DNA of 36,552 nucleotides from Nymphaea colorata (Eukaryota; Streptophyta; Magnoliopsida; Nymphaeales; Nymphaeaceae). Below, piece after piece: positions 1 to 10,556 of the stretch. The position numbers were made by a program, and so were the translations under genes. The stretch is from positions 1 through 36,552 of the forward strand of contig NW_022204881.1 in the NCBI RefSeq assembly GCF_008831285.2. The letters are read 5' to 3'. The stretch's first letter is position 1. The number at the start of each line of letters is the position of its first letter. The notes under the pieces were generated by a model. That model saw nothing but the letters and a program-made list of their open reading frames with translations. It searched no databases and was not told the origin of the DNA.

Positions 1-1391
1 GGGTGCTGGAGCCTGTCTGAAACCGCTTCCCGGGACGAGGGCGATACCGGTGTGTTTGAGAACTTCGAGGCAGTAGTGGAGATCCACGGCCTGTCCCTGC
101 TCTTTGGCTGCTGCGATGGCCTTCTCGGAGAACTTGACCGAGGGGAAAGCATACATGGCTCCCTAAACCTCCTGGCAGTGGATGTTGCGCATGCTGTTGA
201 GCTCCTTAGTCACCAGCCTGGCCCTGTACTTGAGCGAATCGTAGAGCGCCTTGTACTCAGTTTCGAACTTGGTCTTGGTCTCTTCGGAGACGCCGCTGAT
301 GGGGGGATTGACCATGAGTTCGACCATGAGTTGTCCGATGGAGTTGGAGCACAAGTTGATGGACTTGAGCTTGACCAGCTGCTCGACGACCAAGGGGTTG
401 AAGTTGTGAAGGTAGAGGTATCCTCCTCTGAGTCCGCACTCGCCCAGCAGTCCCTTAGAAACTGAGTGCAGAGATGCAAGCTCGCAATTATCTCTGACTT
501 CCTGGCTGAGAGTCTCCAGCACCTTCCTGAAGGAGATGAAGGAGGTATTCTCCTTGTAGACGTTCTCCCTGTACACCTCGTCAGCGATCACCACGATTCT
601 GTTGCGGACTGAAAACTCCAAAATTTTAGCGATGGTTTCAGCATTGAGAATGGAGCCAGTTGGATTTCCAGGGTTAATGATCACGATAGCCTTTATGTTC
701 TTGCCCTGCTGCTTGGACTCTTGGTAGGAACGTTCTAGTTCCTCGATATCTAGCTGCCAGCCCTTGCTTTCGTTGAGGAAATAGGGTGCCGGCGATCCAC
801 CGTTGAGTGAGATGGAGGCGGTATAGAGAGGATACTGGGGGATGGGGATCATAATGGCATCATTTTTATCGACAATGAGAGTGCTAAGCAGAAGATGGAC
901 GCCCTGTGAGGCTCCCTCTGTCAGGAAAATCTCATCGAGTTTTGGCTCAGGAACGCTATCCATCCTGGCGATATATTTGCACACGCTCTCCCTTACCAAA
1001 GGAATACCCAGAGAGTGAGTATAGCTACCAGCGCTGATGATCTCGTCGAGGACCCTCCTGGCGCGCTGTCTGGCGTCCTTGTTGATGGACTAGTTGGAGA
1101 TGAGGTCGGGGTTCAGCAGGCATGACACAACCTCCCGGAAGAAAGTAATCGGCTTCTGGTGGAACTCCTGAGGGTTGCCGATGTTGCAGAAGGTGATCTA
1201 CTTGAAAGGATACTCTGAATAGTGAAAGTGATACGCTCGACACCCTTCTTTATGTTAGTCTGCATGGTGTTGGCGAGAGTGGGAACGACGCCTCTGACAG
1301 CGTATTCTGCCTCCTTGACGCAGGGATTGATTTCGGTCCAGAAGAAGTTTGCCTTTTTGGTGGAGTAGTTGGCGAGTTTGCGGAGCAACAT
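1..1391 (-). CDS. Alanine aminotransferase (ALT/GPT family), C-terminal end cut by window edge
   Basis: PLP-dependent transamination of alanine with 2-oxoglutarate to pyruvate and glutamate. After removal of a 20-nt intron (1215-1234) the protein reads through the ALT blocks in order: RG near the start, PFxEI..CNIGNPQ, QKPITFFREV, PIPQYPLY, INPGNPTG, ADEVY and HSVSKG, whose Lys is the PLP Schiff-base residue, then ECGLRGGY and GAMYAFP, ending at the edge in VPGSGF. The frame contains TAG at 163-165, where ALTs have Glu or Gln before GAMY, and further TAG codons upstream. The start at 1391 gives MLLRKLANYS..., a basic Ser-rich leader that could be a mitochondrial presequence; an in-frame ATG twelve codons upstream is an alternative. 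The last 30-40 residues lie outside the window. Family call is firm; compartment is inferred. Confidence 0.93.
1215..1234 (-). other. 20-nt intron in the aminotransferase gene
   Basis: On the minus strand it starts GTATC and ends TTCAG. Removing it joins ...GVEQ to YPFKEITFCNIGNPQ, which restores the conserved ALT reading; unspliced, the frame leaves the family alignment. Confidence 0.92.
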
Positions 1392-1602
1392 AATAATAAT
1401 GTTGGTTATTTTTAAAACGGAGTTCATATCTTCCCATTTACCAAGATAGTACCAGTAAGACCATTCACCTTTAACTTCTATTACTGTGCAGGACAGGCAA
1501 AAAACATCCATGAAACTCGATCATGGTGGATGTGTGGCGGTGTAGGGAGTGGGATGGCAAAATCCAAGTGATATCTATGTACTGTAAGGGAGGAGATCAC
1601 CA

Positions 1603-1674
1603 ACCCGCGTAGCTCAGTCGGTAGAGCGTTAGCCTTTTAAGTTAATGGTCGAGGGTTCGAGCCCCTTCGCGGGT
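1603..1674 (+). tRNA. tRNA-Lys (anticodon UUU)
   Basis: A complete cloverleaf can be drawn. The 7-bp acceptor stem ACCCGCG pairs with CGCGGGT, the D stem GCTC with GAGC, the anticodon stem TTAGC with GTTAA, and the T stem GAGGG with CCCTT (one G-U pair). The anticodon loop is CTTTTAA, giving anticodon TTT, and the T loop is TTCGAGC. Internal A box (TAGCTCAGTCGG) and B box (GGTTCGAGCC) promoter elements are present. No intron and no encoded CCA. I checked whether it might be a suppressor reading UAA/UAG; the loop geometry gives UUU, so it is ordinary tRNA-Lys. Confidence 0.95.
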
Positions 1675-1676
1675 GA

Positions 1677-1682
1677 TTTTTT
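1677..1682 (+). terminator. RNA polymerase III T-run terminator
   Basis: Six consecutive T residues begin three bases after the last base of the tRNA, the usual Pol III termination signal. Confidence 0.75.
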
Positions 1683-1986
1683 ATATTGCGTACATCAATA
1701 TAAAAGAAATACTACTTATTAAGAAGTAGATGAGGAGAGAAGCAAAATACTTTTTTTCTAAATATAAGAAAAATAAATTTGAACTTATCTACCGTTGAGT
1801 TTAATCACGGAACATCCAATATGTGCATCAATTATTTTAAACATCATGGAAATCGTTTACCATAGATGTTATAAATGGGATGGAGGGTATAATGGATCGA
1901 TGATTTGCCTTTGTGGTTGATTGAACTTGATTTAGATGTCCTTTAACAATGATCCATAATATAATATCCTACAATATAACCTGGAT
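1683..1986. other. Intergenic, AT-rich
   Basis: About 300 bp between tRNA-Lys and the alpha-galactosidase start. It is clearly more AT-rich than the flanking genes. I see no convincing gene; it presumably carries the alpha-galactosidase promoter, but I could not identify a specific element. Confidence 0.6.
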
Positions 1987-3167
1987 ATGAAGCTCATTGC
2001 TGTCCTCTTCTTGCTTATTTCACTAGCCTGCGCCCTTGACAATGGCCTAGCTAAGACCCCTCCCATGGGATGGAACTCCTGGAACCGATTTGGCTGCAAC
2101 ATCAACGAAACCCTCATCAAACAGACCGCCGACCTGATGGTCAGTACCGGCTTGGCTGCCAAAGGATACAAATATATCAACCTGGATGACTGCTGGCAGA
2201 TCGATCGCAACGCCACCACCAAGGAAATCATCGAGGACAAGACCAAGTTCCCCTCAGGCATGGCCGCTCTTGGAGAGTATATACACTCAAAAGGCCTTCT
2301 TTTTGGGCTTTACAGTGATGCAGGATACAAGACTTGCGAAGGAAGACCGGGCAGTTTAGGATATGAGACTATAGACGCCCAAACATACGCTAAATGGAAG
2401 TAAGATTTTTAATATGTAGGGTTGACTACTTGAAATACGATAACTGCAACAACGACGGTTCCTCCTCAAGAGTCAGATACCCACCTATGAGAGACGCCCT
2501 TAATGCTACTGGTAGACCAATCTTCTTCTCCATGTGTCAATGGGGACAGGAGTCTCCTTGGATATGGGCCAGACCAGTGGGAAATAGTTGGCGCACTACT
2601 GGCGATATCAGTAGCAAGTACTCATCCTTTGTGGAAATTCTGGATAAGCAGATTGGCCTATCAAAGTATGCTGCACCTGGAGGATGGAATGACCCCGATA
2701 TGTTGGAAGTTGGCAATGGACAAATGACTAACGATGAGTACCAGACACACTTCGCCTTCTGGGCTGCACTCAAAGCACCTCTCCTCATTGGCTGTGGACT
2801 CACTGGCATCACCAGCCAAACTCTCAATATCCTCGGCAACGAGGAAGTCATTGCCGTCAACCAGGACCCACTTGGCAAGCAGGCCGACCTGTTGGTAAAT
2901 GAAGAATCTCCCACCTACCACAGACAGGTGTGGTCAGCATTGCTGAGCAACAACCGCATGGTTTACCTTTGCTTCAACCGCCACACCGATTCTACTGTTT
3001 TCAGATTGGACTTCGCCCAGCTGCTCCCCTCTCAGAAAGTTGTTGCAATTCGTGAGATTATTGACAAGGTTGACGTCGCTGTGCCAAGAGATACTAGCAT
3101 CTTCTGGTCTAAGACAGTAAAGACACACGCCACTGCCATGTACATTGTGGAGTTCAGGAACCTTTGA
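1987..3167 (+). CDS. Secreted alpha-galactosidase (glycoside hydrolase family 27)
   Basis: Hydrolyses terminal alpha-galactosides of glycolipids and oligosaccharides; probably secreted or sent to digestive vacuoles/lysosomes. Spliced product is 386 residues (exons 1987-2399 and 2420-3167). It has a signal peptide (MKLIAVLFLLISLACA), then the GH27 signatures GLAKTPPMGWNSWN, NLDDCW and YLKYDNC with the nucleophile Asp near residue 145. SWRTTGDI holds the acid/base Asp near 200, followed by WNDPDML and the C-terminal beta-sandwich. Length fits the family. It ends in TGA. Unlike nearly all neighbours it contains no TAA or TAG sense codon: every Glu is GAA or GAG. Function is strongly supported; cellular site is inferred from the signal peptide. 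Confidence 0.95.
2400..2419 (+). other. 20-nt intron in the alpha-galactosidase gene
   Basis: Starts GTAAG and ends TGTAG. Splicing gives ...AKWKVDYLKYDNC, the expected GH27 active-site segment; retention shifts the frame. Confidence 0.95.
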
Positions 3168-3276
3168 TCTGATCATCAAAAACATCAATCTATTATGAAA
3201 AATGCTTATCATTTTTACATTTATGCTATTCTGGATATGATAAGTGTGGGTATTTATACGTAAGATATGATGATGA

Positions 3277-6200
3277 TCATCTGATGAAATTGGAGAAATA
3301 TTGGGTCTTGTCGGTTGTCTCCAGCTCCCTCATAAATTGGTTATACTCCTCGCAGAGCTTCAGCAGGTTCTATTCGTCGTGGGATTCCCATGGTCCCTTC
3401 GCCTTTCGCTACAGCTACTCACGGATTTCTTGCGAATAGTTGCATTCCTTGATGAACTTGTTCAATTTCTCAGAATATTTCTGACGGTATTCATCATCTT
3501 TGTTGGGGTTGTTGGCCTTGAGACTGATGGACAGGAACTTAAGAGCGCTCTCCTTGGAACCTAAAGTTGGGTATTTTGGTCTTCTATATCCGAGTTGCGC
3601 AAGGCACTTCATCATGATGTTGCTGAGGTGATGTTCGAGGAAGGCTGAACAATCATTCCTCTTGGCGATTTTCTTTAAATCACTCTTCTTTTCAAACTCA
3701 ACTGGCAACTTATCTGGAAGCTTCACCATTTCGTAGAGGGCGGGATTCTTTTGGAATAGACGTTGGTTCTTAGCGGTAGAGGTCAAGAAATACTTGTCCT
3801 TATAGGCAAGACCAAAGAGGGAGTTTCCTCTGGTGAGATTCTTTTTGGAAAGCTCAATCATGCAATATCCCTTGTTTTCGAATTTGGGGTGAAGATTGTA
3901 TATGTCTTCGATGTTTATTTCCTAAGGAGGACTGAAAGCTAAACCTTTGCTCACAAAAGTATCAGGATTGGCCACAAAGTCCTTCAGCTCTTTCTAGCTC
4001 TTAAAGGCATAGATTTTGCGATTGAAAAGAGCTATATTTTGGTAATTTTTAATGCAAACCTTCACATATTATCTCCTTATCTTATAGCTGATTGGGCAGA
4101 AGTTTAGGTATTCCGAGAGATTATGCAGGACGCAGTTTGAGCTGAGACCAATATGAGTCACATCAGTTGCAGAATGAGTGACCAAATCTTTTATGAAATT
4201 CCTTCTTGCCTTCACCTTCTTCTCAATGTCTGTCTTGGTCTGTTCAAGTACTCCCCACTTGGATAGGTTTCCGTTGACCAGTTTAACGTTGTTGTATTTG
4301 CTATTGTAGTAGACTTCAACCTCGATGAGGCTACTCTTTGTAGTTTCTAGTCTCTTGTGGATCACTTCCAGATCATAGTCATATTGATTTTTTGTCTATT
4401 TGGCCTTACTGATCACCTTCTTCTTTATGTCAAGCTCACTCATGCGAACAGACAGAACAATAGTGGGAATTATTGCCTTTTTGTTCAAAATCTAGCATTG
4501 CCTCTTGTTCAGTGGCAGTCCGTCAAGAATCCATCCCCTCGAGCAATCGAATAGAGAAGTTCTTTTCTCGATGAGAGTGATAACAGCTTCATCAGAAAGA
4601 CACTTTCCTGTTCTTACCTCATTCATTATGGCTTTGATATCAGAGTCTTCGTGCTCCTTTACAAACTATTCGATGATTTCTTCAAGACTGATGATCTTAA
4701 AGCCATATTTTTCTCTGAGATTCAAAGCAAGTGTAGATTTTCCACTTTTTGTCTTGCCAATTATGAAGATTATTGGTACAAACTTGACGTCACGAGGTAC
4801 GGCTTCATTTTGATCGAGAGTCTTCGGATTTCTAATCACATAATCTCTTTCTTCTTCATCCTTCAAATAGTAAATGCGATCCTTATAGATCAAAGGATAG
4901 GGTTTTGGATTTTCCATAAGAGTGTAAGGATTCAACTTGCCGAATCTACTCTCTGAGACTATGTAGTTATTGAGGAAGTCATTGACTCTGTGTCTTTCGA
5001 TAGGCAGCATGCTATTTTTTTCCCATCGGTTGATTCTATCCTCAATGATGGGCTTCACAAGGTAGTTGATGCGATCTGTAACGTGCTTTATTTCTCTTTC
5101 GCACTTGATGTTGATCACCTCTACTCCCCATGCCTTGAATGCTTAGGTGAATTATTATAATTTAGCTGAATCTGCTTCTCTTTGTGCTTTAAGTCCCTAT
5201 TACTTTTGAGCAATAAGTTCTTCAAGCTTAGGAATATCTGGATCTTCTTCCTCAGGAGGCTCGTTATACTCCTCTCCAGCCTATTGTGCTTTTTTCCTTG
5301 CTTCTTATTTCTCCTTCTCTTTCTAAAGTCGCTTCTTTTCCTTCAAATCATCTAGTTCGCGTTCGATAGCCTTCTTGTCAAGCACCCTATCTAGCCACTT
5401 CTGTTCATCACTTGTGAGCATAAATACCAGCTCTGGCAATCTTCTGGCTTCTCCCAACAACTAGACAATGCTGGTGGAGACCTTCTCTTCCTAAACGTCG
5501 AAGAAGTTAGCATTGATGAAGATCTCATTGATTCCGTTGAAGATATTCTTGATAACTTCTATTTCGTTGGCTTTGCGGTCAAAGTCTGCAGCTTCCTCCA
5601 AAATTTCAGGATCCTCCAGCTGTTTGCCTTATTCATCAAATTCTGGCTTTTTGAAGCCTTTGTTATAATATCTCTCAGTTTTTCTCTTGCCCTTCTCGTT
5701 TTCTAACTGTTGAAGCAGAGTATCCTTGAGTGACAGGATGGGGATACGATACTTATCGTTTAATTTTAATAGCTGGGTCTTCAAGCCAACTCCTCTCAAA
5801 CCCATGAACATTATTCTTGGAGGAATGGCTGGAACGTTGCTGGGTAAATATTTAGAAGGGTCCAGTTTAAACTAGTTGAGTTCCTTTTCGCCTGAGAACT
5901 TAAATCTTTTTCCTTGAATTCCAGCCTAGAACTATTATTTTCCCTTGATCAGCCAACCATTCTTCAAGGAGACAGGGCAGTAATCCCCGCAGAAACCCAT
6001 TGGGATAGGATCGCCTTCCTCAGTCTTGTCAGCACAAACTCTATTCAGTGAATCTTCATCAGCTTTTAGGTAGAAAGGATCGATGATTTGCCTAATTTTA
6101 TTGACAATTTCATCTGGAGTCTTATCAATAAGAATCTCCTTGCATACTTCTTCACCAAGTGCTTATTTAACAGGGCCAATCGCAGCTGTGAATAGTCCAA

Positions 6201-9200
6201 CTTGCTCCAACTCAGCATCGGTAAGCCTCTTTTGAAGGTTTTTGTTTGGAGCTTCTTCAGTGTTATCGGAAAGAATGATCAATTTGTCGATAGGGATGTT
6301 GAACTGCTTCAGTGAATTGAGCTGTTCTTAGTTGTTAGGATATCCAATAATGATGTAGCCGCGGATTTCGTTCAGTTTGCCAAGATGGTTGATTTATGGA
6401 ATGATGTCTTTTAAGGGCAAGTCTTCAGGAGGAGGAGTCTTTGGCCTTTCTTCTTCAGCATTTTTATCTTTCTTTTTTGTCTTTTTGGGGGCTGCCTTGC
6501 GCTCCTCAGGCTCAGGCGATTCCGCACTACCTCCTTCTTCAGTCTTTTCCACTCCCCAGCCTAATGGCTTCTTCTGCAGAGTGACACCTAGTTGGTAGAG
6601 GATAATAGGTAGGACATCTTTTGCATTCAGTAAGCCGCCCTTGGAGAAATCTCTGAACTAGGTTTAAGAGAGATGAATAGATGAAGAACGCTTGTCGAAA
6701 TTGGAAGGAATGTGGGATTAAAATTGGCGTTGTCTCGATAAGACCTTCTCCAAAAGTTCTTGGATATTGATTACTTTTAGGCCATAAAGGTTTCCTAGCA
6801 GACTAGCAATTGTCTTTTTGCCTGATTTTCTCGGTCCATTGATAAAGATGTTCGTATTTTTAGGTAGTTGAGGCAGTTTATTAAGGTATTTTCTTGGCAG
6901 GTTCAAAAATGAGTTCAGGTTTCCCTAATTTTCAAAGACGAACACTCTTCCTGCATACTCAGCAGCAAACTAGAACTTGCCAGGTAAAAGCTTATCCTTG
7001 TAGAGCTACACACAATCAATCAAACCCCAAGGACTCCATTTTCTAAAGATCTTTTGTTCCTCAAGCCCTACTCCAAGCAATTATTTCTCATTGCCTTCTA
7101 TCTTTTTGGGAAGTGGGATCTTGTAGAGTGAATTTTAGATTAAGTTGAGGCACTCTTGAATGCTCTGGAAGCTGTTTTGAACTTTGATGAACTTATGAGG
7201 GTGGATATGCTGGGTGAAGTGCTCAATAAGCGAAAAATTGGAGTCTTTCCACTTAACTTCGAGCAAATTTGCTTAGACTAATGGCTGCGGTTTCTATGCA
7301 TCATCGACTTCAGCTTCTTCCTCGCCCTCCTCAGGAGGAGGTTTTGGCTTTCGCAGCAAATATCTATCGTAGCCTGATGAGACAGTTTGGTCTTCAGGTT
7401 TCTCCATAAGTGATGAGGTAAAATGTTTCCACTGCTATTCAGTTTGGTCGGTCTGGATGATGTGGGTGAAGGATCTGCATTAAATTTTGGGCAATTCGAT
7501 CCTATTACCGATTAAGGTTTCGATCCAGTATTTGTTGTACTCGAAAGGAAGATCCAAGATGAAGCCTCTTGATTGTGTGAACTCCTTTTCGAACTAATTA
7601 TTAATGAGATCCAAGACATCCTCTTCATTCACAGCCACTCCCTTCTGCAGCTATCCGAGGATGAACTTTTCAATAGGAAGCAGACCATCCTTAACGTTGC
7701 CATCCTCGTCGGCTTCTGGCGGGTTTTCTTCAAAAAACTTACTACGTTCGAAAACTTTATCAATCATGCTCTCTACGCTGATGTATACCAAGCTATATTT
7801 CTTTGCAATCGCCTTGGCAAGTGTGGTTTTTCCTGATTTTGGTCTGCCTAAGACAAGAAGCTGCAGTGGGACCATTTGGGCAAACTTGATGATGTCTTCT
7901 AGGAAAGGATTGCCGTTGTCTCTCTGGATGTGTTCTTCAAAAGATAGGTTCTTCTCAATCACAGTGTTAAGATTCTTATCCTATTCTTGCACCTGACGCA
8001 AATTGGTTTGTAATTATTTCGTAACTGATTGGATGCGGACATCATCATAAAATCTCATTAGATTCTTGCTTATCTGTAGTCCCATCGAAGCTACTTCAGC
8101 TTCGAAGTCCTTCTGTTCCTTCTTTATCGTTTCTTTTCCTGCAATTCCCAAAAGATTCTCCTTTCTTCTAACAATCAATTTTTCGCGTGTGAGGCTAAGC
8201 TCATCAATGTTGAACTAATTTCTTTCGAAAAACTCAGACATGATATTGAAGAACTTCTGTGTGCCTGAGGCAGTGTCTTTTAGATTTTGGAGATAGTTCT
8301 TGCGGGCAAAAGTTTGGTTGATTCTTGCCATAGGAAGAGGCTTAGCCATGGGTGGATATACTTCAGCAGGAAGATAATTGTGAGTGAGGACTCCAGTAGT
8401 AATGAAGATCTCTTGATTTACTGTGAAATCTCTGATGAGGTTGTTGGTTTGTTCATTGGATGCTGCCCAGTAGTCGATTTTGCCGATATTAAGCCTCTTA
8501 CTTTTTCTTAGTCGGTAGCTACTCTTGATTTCAAAGTTGCCGTTAGTGAAGTTGTGGATGAAGTCCTCGCAGATATACCCCCAAGGGATTACATCCTCAG
8601 CCTTGCTTTTAAGTTCGGTGACGAGCACTTCTGTGGGTTTGATTGTTAGCACTTCTTCCTAAACAAGGGAAACTTTTTCCTCGAAATATATGTGTTTCAC
8701 TTCCTCTCTATGGTGCTTTTCTGCAAGGCCGCTATCGTTGAGGACAGCCTCTCCTTACAAAATCTCTATCTTGACATCGATATTAATCTTCTTTCTCTCT
8801 GTTGGAGTGACTGCACTGACGATATAAGTGTCGGTAATTCTTGATTTGAGCAGTTCGAGGAACCCAATCGCGCTTCTGACGTCGATATTTTCAAGCGAGT
8901 ATGAGCACATCTTGAGCAGATACTCTCTGAGGTTATTGTAGGTGACAAGAGTGTCATGGGTCTTGATGTTCTCGAACAGTTCCTGAGCCAGATACTTGAG
9001 CTGTTTATCTGGGAACTCCGGTAGCAGGAATGCGAAGAAGAGGGTTCCAAGTTTGACCATGCTATCTGGGGTGGGATTGCATGCCAAGATTTCGTAGTAC
9101 TAATTGACTTTGGACTTGAAGGAGGGGTGTTGCGAGATGAGGTTGAGCAGGTAGGTGTACTTCTGCGTTGACCCCGTGTGGATCGTATTGAAGATCAGCG

Positions 9201-9210
9201 ACGTTGCCAT
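3277..9210 (-). CDS. AK9-like multi-domain adenylate kinase (probable axonemal protein)
   Basis: A single uninterrupted frame of 1977 residues once TAA/TAG are read as Glu; human AK9 is about 1900. Four P-loop nucleoside-monophosphate-kinase-type domains are visible: GRPKSGKT near residue 455, GPRKSGKK near 792, GLRGVGLKT near 1137 (degenerate) and GKTKSGKST near 1485. The fourth is followed by GWILDGLPL..KRQCEIL like the NMP-binding and LID region of adenylate kinases. Between them are AK9-type spacers with a YCPVSL motif near residue 1070 and KExxxF blocks. The C-terminal 150 residues (a CLAQLGYRRPKYP stretch, then ALKFLSISLKANNP) match the AK9 C-terminus. Central parts are highly charged. 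The first 400 residues show no domain I recognise. Known members of this family localise to cilia, so a role in nucleotide balance in the ciliary axoneme is inferred. Some kinase domains are probably inactive. Confidence 0.85.
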
Positions 9211-9424
9211 ATAAGTTATATTATTATCAATATGCTCAAATCGATTTCAAAATTATTCACAATAGGAGAATATAAATATCAATCATGAAATTTGTATCAG
9301 AGGATAATTAGGTATTACCATTCTTTTTAGAATTGCCGCGAACTGTTTGCTGTTTATGGCAAATTCAAGATGCTAATCCGATGATGGAAAAATCAAACTT
9401 ATAAGCAGTTTGCACAATCATTAT

Positions 9425-10102
9425 TCACTCTTATTCGTATAAGAAGCTAAAACCTTTCATGAGCCACGATGCAACAGGATGCACTTTTTCATTTGATACT
9501 CCTAAGATCTTATCATGTAGCTTCAATGCTAACCTAACAATTGACTCGTAAGCGGTCGGATTGGCCACGTTTGAAAAGCAGTGGGCAAGGACTTTATCAC
9601 CGTTGCTTTTCAAGACGAAATAAGTTCCGGATTCAGTCATGGGTGCATATGCTCCTTTTTTCTACATTCTAAGAATCTTTGAAATGACGGTATTCCATCC
9701 AAAAAGATGAACGTTTCCGGCGTTTTTGGCGAAGACATAGTCTCCATGATCGGTTGCAAGGTTGTGCATGGGTGATACAAAGAAAGTATGTTAATTTTGG
9801 TCGACTATCTCAAGGTACTCACTGCGAATATCTGGGTCTTTGTGAAGCCAGCCCGTTACTTGGGTATAAAAACTTTCACAATCAGAGCAGCCAGCTTTTA
9901 TGGTGAGCACTTCATCGCCTATCTCCAACTCGTTCATTTTGATGGTACCTCTAGCTTTAGTGATGATGGATGCGTCCTATGGGAAGCAACTAGACTAGCA
10001 AAGACTTAGGATATTGTGATGGAAAGATGGCTAGCAGTCAGATGCCAAAGTACTGACGAATAACAGATAAACTAGAAAGAGTAGAGCCTTGATCTGGTCC
10101 AT
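9425..10102 (-). CDS. Secreted Hedgehog-type Hint (Hog) domain protein
   Basis: 225 residues. A signal peptide (MDQIKALLFLVYLLFVSTLA) is followed by only about 18 residues and then a Hint domain starting at Cys39 in SSCFPEDASI, matching the CFxxxA start of Hog/intein domains. Further Hog-like blocks follow in order: MNELEIGDEVLTI, VTGWLHKD, VSPMHNLAT with the block-B His113, YVFAKNAG, GAYAPMTESGT (very like animal Hog GAYAPLTxxGT) and LAHCF at 172-176. TAA/TAG codons occur at Glu positions including CFPEDA. Known Hint domains self-cleave at the N-S acyl-shifted Cys; here almost nothing is left upstream of Cys39 to be processed. The frame also stays open 438 nt upstream of this ATG, so a longer membrane-anchored form is possible. 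Confidence 0.82.
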
Positions 10103-10556
10103 AGTCTTGAAATTATTATACGAATCTATGATAATACGGAAATAACAGTTATCTCCTTTAGACGAGGGTTATTTTGATTTCTATATTAGCTCTCCATATC
10201 CCTAGCGATGCTATTCGTCTAAGAAAGTTACATAAAAACAGCCTAAATGCATAGCAAGCATCACTGAGAGCTTAAATTCAAATTTCAGACTATAATCAGA
10301 AATCGAAAAAAATATAATTGGGCTCATCATACTTAAGCTACTCAAAATCATGAACAAATAATAGAATTTGTCTGCATAGGCAACGAATACTCCCTGCAGA
10401 ATGAAAAATGACAGATAATATTTCAGATTGGAGAATAGTGAAACTCGAAAGTAACTTTATGAAAAGTCAAACAGATGCAACCAGCTTTTTTTAAATATTA
10501 GTATCTTTCTAAGAAAAGAAGATGATATCACCATTAACATTGCATAAGTAGTAAAA
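10103..10556 (-). other. AT-rich segment, possible upstream coding extension of the Hint gene
   Basis: 454 bp between two minus-strand genes. On the minus strand the Hint frame remains open from an ATG at 10540 down to 10102 (146 codons without TGA). The hypothetical peptide is rich in Phe, Leu, Ile and Ser and would form two or three membrane segments. T-rich noncoding DNA gives such peptides easily, and the ATG at 10102 starts a textbook signal peptide, so I favour noncoding. It also must contain the S11 gene's 3' flank. Confidence 0.4.

Noticed and set aside
52-465. Plus-strand ORF of 137 codons opposite the aminotransferase
   Set aside because: Antisense shadow of a strongly conserved ALT coding region; no family resemblance.
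1603-1674. The tRNA might be a suppressor that reads UAA or UAG
   Set aside because: Stem geometry fixes the seven-base loop as CTTTTAA, so the anticodon is UUU (Lys). UUA or CUA would be needed.
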